Source: Earliella scabrosa (Eukaryota > Basidiomycota > Agaricomycetes > Polyporales > Polyporaceae). Taken from it: a stretch of DNA of 64,000 bases. Position 1 is the stretch's first letter, and each line of letters opens with the position of its first letter. Positions 60,339 through 64,000 of this stretch are shown here, piece by piece. The position numbers and the translations under genes were made by a program. Location: NCBI GenBank assembly GCA_022605405.1, contig JABYQQ010000001.1, forward strand, positions 1,922,001-1,986,000. Reading direction: 5' to 3'. Below the pieces are notes generated by a model, which saw only the letters and a program-made list of their open reading frames with translations, did no database searches and was not told where the DNA came from.

Positions 60339-61844
60339 TCACGCATACAAGGCCTCCAGGAGCGCGACGGTCTTTGGGTACACTGGGTCATCCCTGCTGC
60401 CAACCGCGAGCTCGGCGATCTGCGCGATGTCCCCGCGCGGGACGTTGTACTGCACGAGAGTAGAGCGCAGGCCGAGACCGTCGACGAGCCTGTGCACGCC
60501 TCCGCGTCAGTCGGGAGCCTCGCGCGGATCGGGGGCGGGGACTTACTGCTGGATTTCGAGCGAGAGCTTGAGGATGTCGCCCTCGACAGAGCCCGTGGAC
60601 GGCTTGCGGAGGTGGAAGAGCGCGCCGGCGAGCCATTCCTTGTCTTCTGGAGACGCGACCTCGGCTTTGAGCGCAACGACGGGGGCAAGGGTCAGGCACT
60701 GCAAGACGGCGCGAGTGAGCCAGCGGTCGATGCGTACAGTGCGGATGTCTGCAGAGACGAGGGACGTACAGAGGTGATGCCGTGCGGGATCCCGTATCGG
60801 GCGCCGAGCTTGTGTCCGAGCGCGTGCGAGAGGCCGAGCGCACTGTGCACAAGGAGGCAGGGGATCAGCCCGGGCATGGACGGCTTGTGCGCCGTGGGAC
60901 AGACCTGTACTTCTCGAGCCTGAGCGGCCAGAGGCTCATCCAGGAGGCGATCTGGAGCTTCTGCCGCGCCTCGATGTCCGTCGGATCCGCCTTGGACTTT
61001 GGGAGGTACGTGAACAGGTCCGCGAGCGCGGCGTAGCAGAGGTGCTTCAGAGGCGGAGGTACAAACGGCCGGTACAGGTTCTCTGCGGAGGACTTGAGAT
61101 CGAATACGCGTCTGGTTGGATGGAAGGGAGGAGACGCACCAACTGCATGGTCCAGCGCACGGAGCCCCGTCGACAGCCAGAGCCGCTCGGGCGTGGACAG
61201 AGTGAGCTCCGCGTCGAGGATGATGCCTGCAGGAACGAGCTCGGGGGAGGACACCGCGACCTTGTGGCCGTCCTCGCTGGTGTACCCCGCGTTGACCTGC
61301 ACACGTGCCCGTCAATCCCAGTACTCTTCCAAACTCGAACCAACGAACCGTGTACTCTGCGGCACTCAGCGTGGTCGGGATGGCGATCTGGCGGAGGTAG
61401 GGCCCGCCGGTCTCGCCCTGGACAAAGTAGAGGATCGCCTTGGAGGCGTCGATGGGCGAGCCGCCGCCGACGGAGACGATGATGTCCGCGCCGACCTCCT
61501 TGAACTTGTGCGCGGCGGCCTTGATGCCGGCGACGGGTGCGTGCTCGCCGATCTCGTAGAAGGTCGCGCCATAGGCGTTGCGCTGCTTGAGGATGTCTTC
61601 GACGGTCTTGACCACGTCCGTCTGTTCGTAAGATTTCTGTCAGCATAGGTGGACGCTAAGCTCAAGGGCGTGAGGGTGCGAGAATCGCCTTTTGGAAGAG
61701 GCTGCGTCCTGTTACGACGAGAGCCCTCTTTGCGCCAAGGATGTCGAGGAGCTTGGGCAACGCGGTCTTCACGGACCCGGGGCCATAGTATACGCCCTTG
61801 AGAGTGTCAGTGTACGCGTAAGACCCTGTGATGCTCGTTGACAT
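60339..61844 (-). CDS. Maleylacetate reductase-like iron-type alcohol dehydrogenase
   Basis: Fe-ADH-superfamily enzyme that in aromatic catabolism reduces maleylacetate to 3-oxoadipate with NAD(P)H, downstream of hydroxyquinol ring cleavage. Seven exons (61689-61844, 61349-61621, 61140-61296, 60905-61082, 60770-60842, 60547-60698, 60339-60489) give 379 residues. Landmarks: GVYYGPGSVKTALPKLL, nucleotide-binding IIVSVGGGSPIDASKAI, AIPTTLSAAEYT, GLRALDHAVENLYRP, and the metal/active-site segment LGLSHALGHKLGARYGIPHG. The first intron starts with GC rather than GT. Its 3' end faces the CDF gene 180 nt away. The role in lignin-derived aromatics is inferred. Confidence 0.9.
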
Positions 61845-62788
61845 CGTGGCTAGTCAGAGAGGTTGGCAGCGAGGACGTTCGTTTGTGTTCAGCTTGAATG
61901 GGTCCGGACAACGCTAGTGACCGTGATTATGGAGGAGGTTGAGCGATCCGTTCTGCGTTCTTCGTACTGTAACTCCATACATATGGGGAAGATTGGTCAT
62001 GCCAACCTGGGATGTCGTCACTGAGAAAGCCTGACACTGAGTCAGCCTGAGCGAGATGGATATGTTTGGCGTCGTGGAGTCTAGACCGTGATGGCCATGG
62101 TACATACCCGGCCCGAGGTAGGCGCTTTCGTCCGTCAGTTGTGCCAAGTTGAAGTTCCTCTGGTGGAGTAGTTCACTATCCATCCGCATTATAGTCAATG
62201 CAGCAGGGCACGCTCTGCGATGGCGTTAGTTTGTTTGTAAGTGTCAATTCACACCCTCAGTTCGAAGTTGACTCTCACCCATCTCCGCTGGCAGTGGAGG
62301 ATTACGGTGACGGCGTTGTCACAGTCGAGCACTGACCACAAGACAGCAGGGAAACGGTGTCAATTTTGCCTGCGGCTGACGAGCTCATCTTTCCCTAATG
62401 AACTCAGGCGAGAGTGGAGACGCATGGCGTTTTCGTGCGCCTGTAAGCCTCTCCGAGCCGCTGTCAATTTTGCTTTCGATCGAGCGTCGTCCCAACTATC
62501 AATCATTCTGAAGAGGTGATTCCAATTGATGACTATCTTGATTCTCCTCCGCATGGTCAGGGCTGTACCAGAAGAGAGCTTCCACAGCCCAGGTTCTGTC
62601 ATTGCTCGTGTCTGAGAAATTCATCTTCTGCTACATCTACTTATGCGCCGCTGTCATCAGAATCACAGTCAAACTCAGAGGGCACGGAATGGTTTGGGCC
62701 CCTCAACATCTCACGTATATATACTCACACCCGAGGATACGATGCTCCGTCCCTATACTGCCCTCCATACCTCAGATCGCACTTCGAC
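61845..62788. other. Divergent intergenic region
   Basis: Upstream of maleylacetate reductase (-) and DUF6534 copy 3 (+). CGTATATATAC near 62714-62724, about 70 nt before the copy 3 start, is a likely TATA element. No gene supported. Confidence 0.45.
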
Positions 62789-64000
62789 ATGCTTGAGCCG
62801 ACGTTGGATAACACCCTTGGAGCTTTGTTCATCGGTAAGTCCCTATAAGCTCAGCACCAAGAAATTATTGGTATAGCCTTTTACTCTTTCTTCACAGGAA
62901 GCATCGTCGTCGCGTGGTCCGCATAATTCTTGATAACTGCCCCACGTCTCCGTTGACCAACGAGCTTTGAGTAGTCTCCTGGGGGTGACAACATATCAAA
63001 CATACACCTACTATGAACGGTGCCAAGAAGACCGTATGCTCCTGAAGATATTGGTGAGCATGGACGTCATTACACCATGGGCCCAACGGTGCTCATCAAC
63101 TGATTGATAGGTCGGAATATTATGGCGAGTCGATAGGGTACAAGCCGGATTGGCAGGTTGATGCTCATATATCTCGATAGGATCGTTGATGTTGTACATG
63201 CTGCGCTCCTCGCCCACACAGTCTACTTGTACGCGGTCGTCCATTTTGGGAAGCTCTTGGCCCTTATCCAGCCCACTCGGTGCGCATGCTCGCTCATGCC
63301 GTATACGGTGTCATTGCTAACACGGTTATCCCCCTTCTGGCCTCCTAGATCTGTGCTGGTAAGTATACATGTTATGACATAATCAACCGGCCATATACTG
63401 ACTGTACCTCCAGATTTCGATCATGCTCACGGTGCGTCCGTTGAACTGCCGAAGTATGGTATAGAGTCAGTAAAGCCTTCATTGGCAGGGCATAAGCGAC
63501 TTCCTCGTCCGCTGGTTAGTATACAAGCTATGCTTACTTGAGCCGCTCGCTGACATGGTCCTCTAATTCTGTGCGTCTTGGTAGCATCTATTGCTCCAGG
63601 ATATGGATCTGTAAGTCCGACATACATCTTTGAGAGGCCACCACCACTAATTGAGCGAGCAGTGAGCAACCGGCATCGTGTACTCTACGCAGTTTTGGTA
63701 GGAGCTTTGTTAGTTCGTACGACACGGCAATTGACCTGATACTTCCCTTGCGCAGATGGTCACTGTCCTCACGGCACTGGGTCAGTATACTCACGCTTCG
63801 TGGTTGACCGCGAAGTAACTCACTTCACGCGATTTTAGTGGCAAACCTTGGTAAGTCATCGAACTCTCGTTGAAGTGCCGACTCGCCTAGTTTACTGTAC
63901 CTCGCGTAGTCGGATTCGCCAAAAGGTATTGTCGTCCATTGAGCTTACGTACTGTCTTCGAGCTGACGTCGCCCAGCTTGGCCTGTAGCACCTGGACCGA
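62789..64000 (+). CDS. DUF6534-type multi-pass membrane protein, copy 3, 3' end outside window
   Basis: Starts MLEPTLDNTLGALFIG (62789), then intron. SLLGVTTYQTYTYYERCQED with RMLLKIL (near 62970-63050) forms TM1 and the following loop. LDRIVDVVHAALLAHTVYLY and VVHFGKLLALIQPTR (63160-63270) form the next pair of helices. Small exons RSVL, ISIMLT and GISDFLVRW follow (63350-63515). Later exons run past 64000. Same family and very similar exon layout to the copy at 55.5-57.6 kb, on the opposite strand, with the CDF and maleylacetate reductase genes between them. Confidence 0.7.

Noticed and set aside
1..64000. CRISPR arrays, prophage, bacterial operons or integrons
   Set aside because: The window is spliced eukaryotic DNA; no spaced direct repeats or att-like sites were seen.

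Overview
The window reads as nuclear DNA of a filamentous basidiomycete, most likely a wood-decay agaricomycete (inference). Genes are closely packed on both strands. Most are cut by many short introns of about 45-70 nt with GTNNGT-like donors and (C/T)AG acceptors. The gene content is typical of that group: a CBM1-tagged esterase, a GPI-type copper radical oxidase, a maleylacetate reductase, two P450s, an OPT transporter, a velvet factor and three DUF6534-type membrane proteins. I joined exons by hand, using frame continuity and family motifs. Where I give exon sums, they divide by three.

Layout. 1-5281 (-): P5B cation/polyamine-type ATPase, whose 3' end leaves the window. 5410-6547: a large inverted repeat filling the divergent promoter. 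6677-7705 (+): BOS1-type SNARE. 8144-10263 (-): DUF6534 protein. 11171-12423 (+): Methyltransf_16 protein methyltransferase. 13268-14160 (-): NOL12/RRP17. 15629-18910 (+): OPT oligopeptide transporter. 19672-20975 (+): secreted CrtC/AttH-like protein. 21554-22420 (-): weak hypothetical gene. 24243-26685 (+): P450. 28101-30561 (+): copper radical oxidase. 31572-32470 (-): small secreted protein. 33142-34381 (-): zinc alcohol dehydrogenase. 35056-35946 (-): intronless metallo-beta-lactamase-fold hydrolase. 36196-38380 (-): TCP11-family protein. 38833-40174 (-): CBM1 + CE1-like esterase. 41217-42777 (-): velvet factor. 43447-45724 (-): NIPA-type magnesium transporter. 46000-47655 (+): DUF262 protein. 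47815-49492 (-): DCC1. 50139-51545 (-): single-TM Ser-rich protein. 52307-54803 (-): second P450 with an apparent frameshift. 55472-57556 (-): second DUF6534 protein. 58667-60156 (+): CDF metal transporter. 60339-61844 (-): maleylacetate reductase. 62789 onward (+): third DUF6534 protein, cut by the window end.

How the genes fit together. Housekeeping genes (BOS1, NOL12, DCC1, TCP11, NIPA, CDF, P5B ATPase) alternate with genes suited to life on lignocellulose. The esterase would release hydroxycinnamates, and the oxidase would make peroxide outside the cell. P450s, the alcohol dehydrogenase and maleylacetate reductase would process aromatic fragments inside, and OPT would import peptides. There is no sign of an operon or a classical biosynthetic cluster.

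Most unusual observations. (1) A 206-bp inverted repeat, identical by eye, in diverged outer arms, placed so that two divergent start codons lie equidistant from its axis. (2) A run of micro-exons of 6, 7, 11, 11, 11 and 16 nt in six genes, one of them conserved between the two P450s just before the heme loop. (3) A frameshift in the second P450. I saw no tRNA, rRNA, CRISPR array or complete autonomous transposon.
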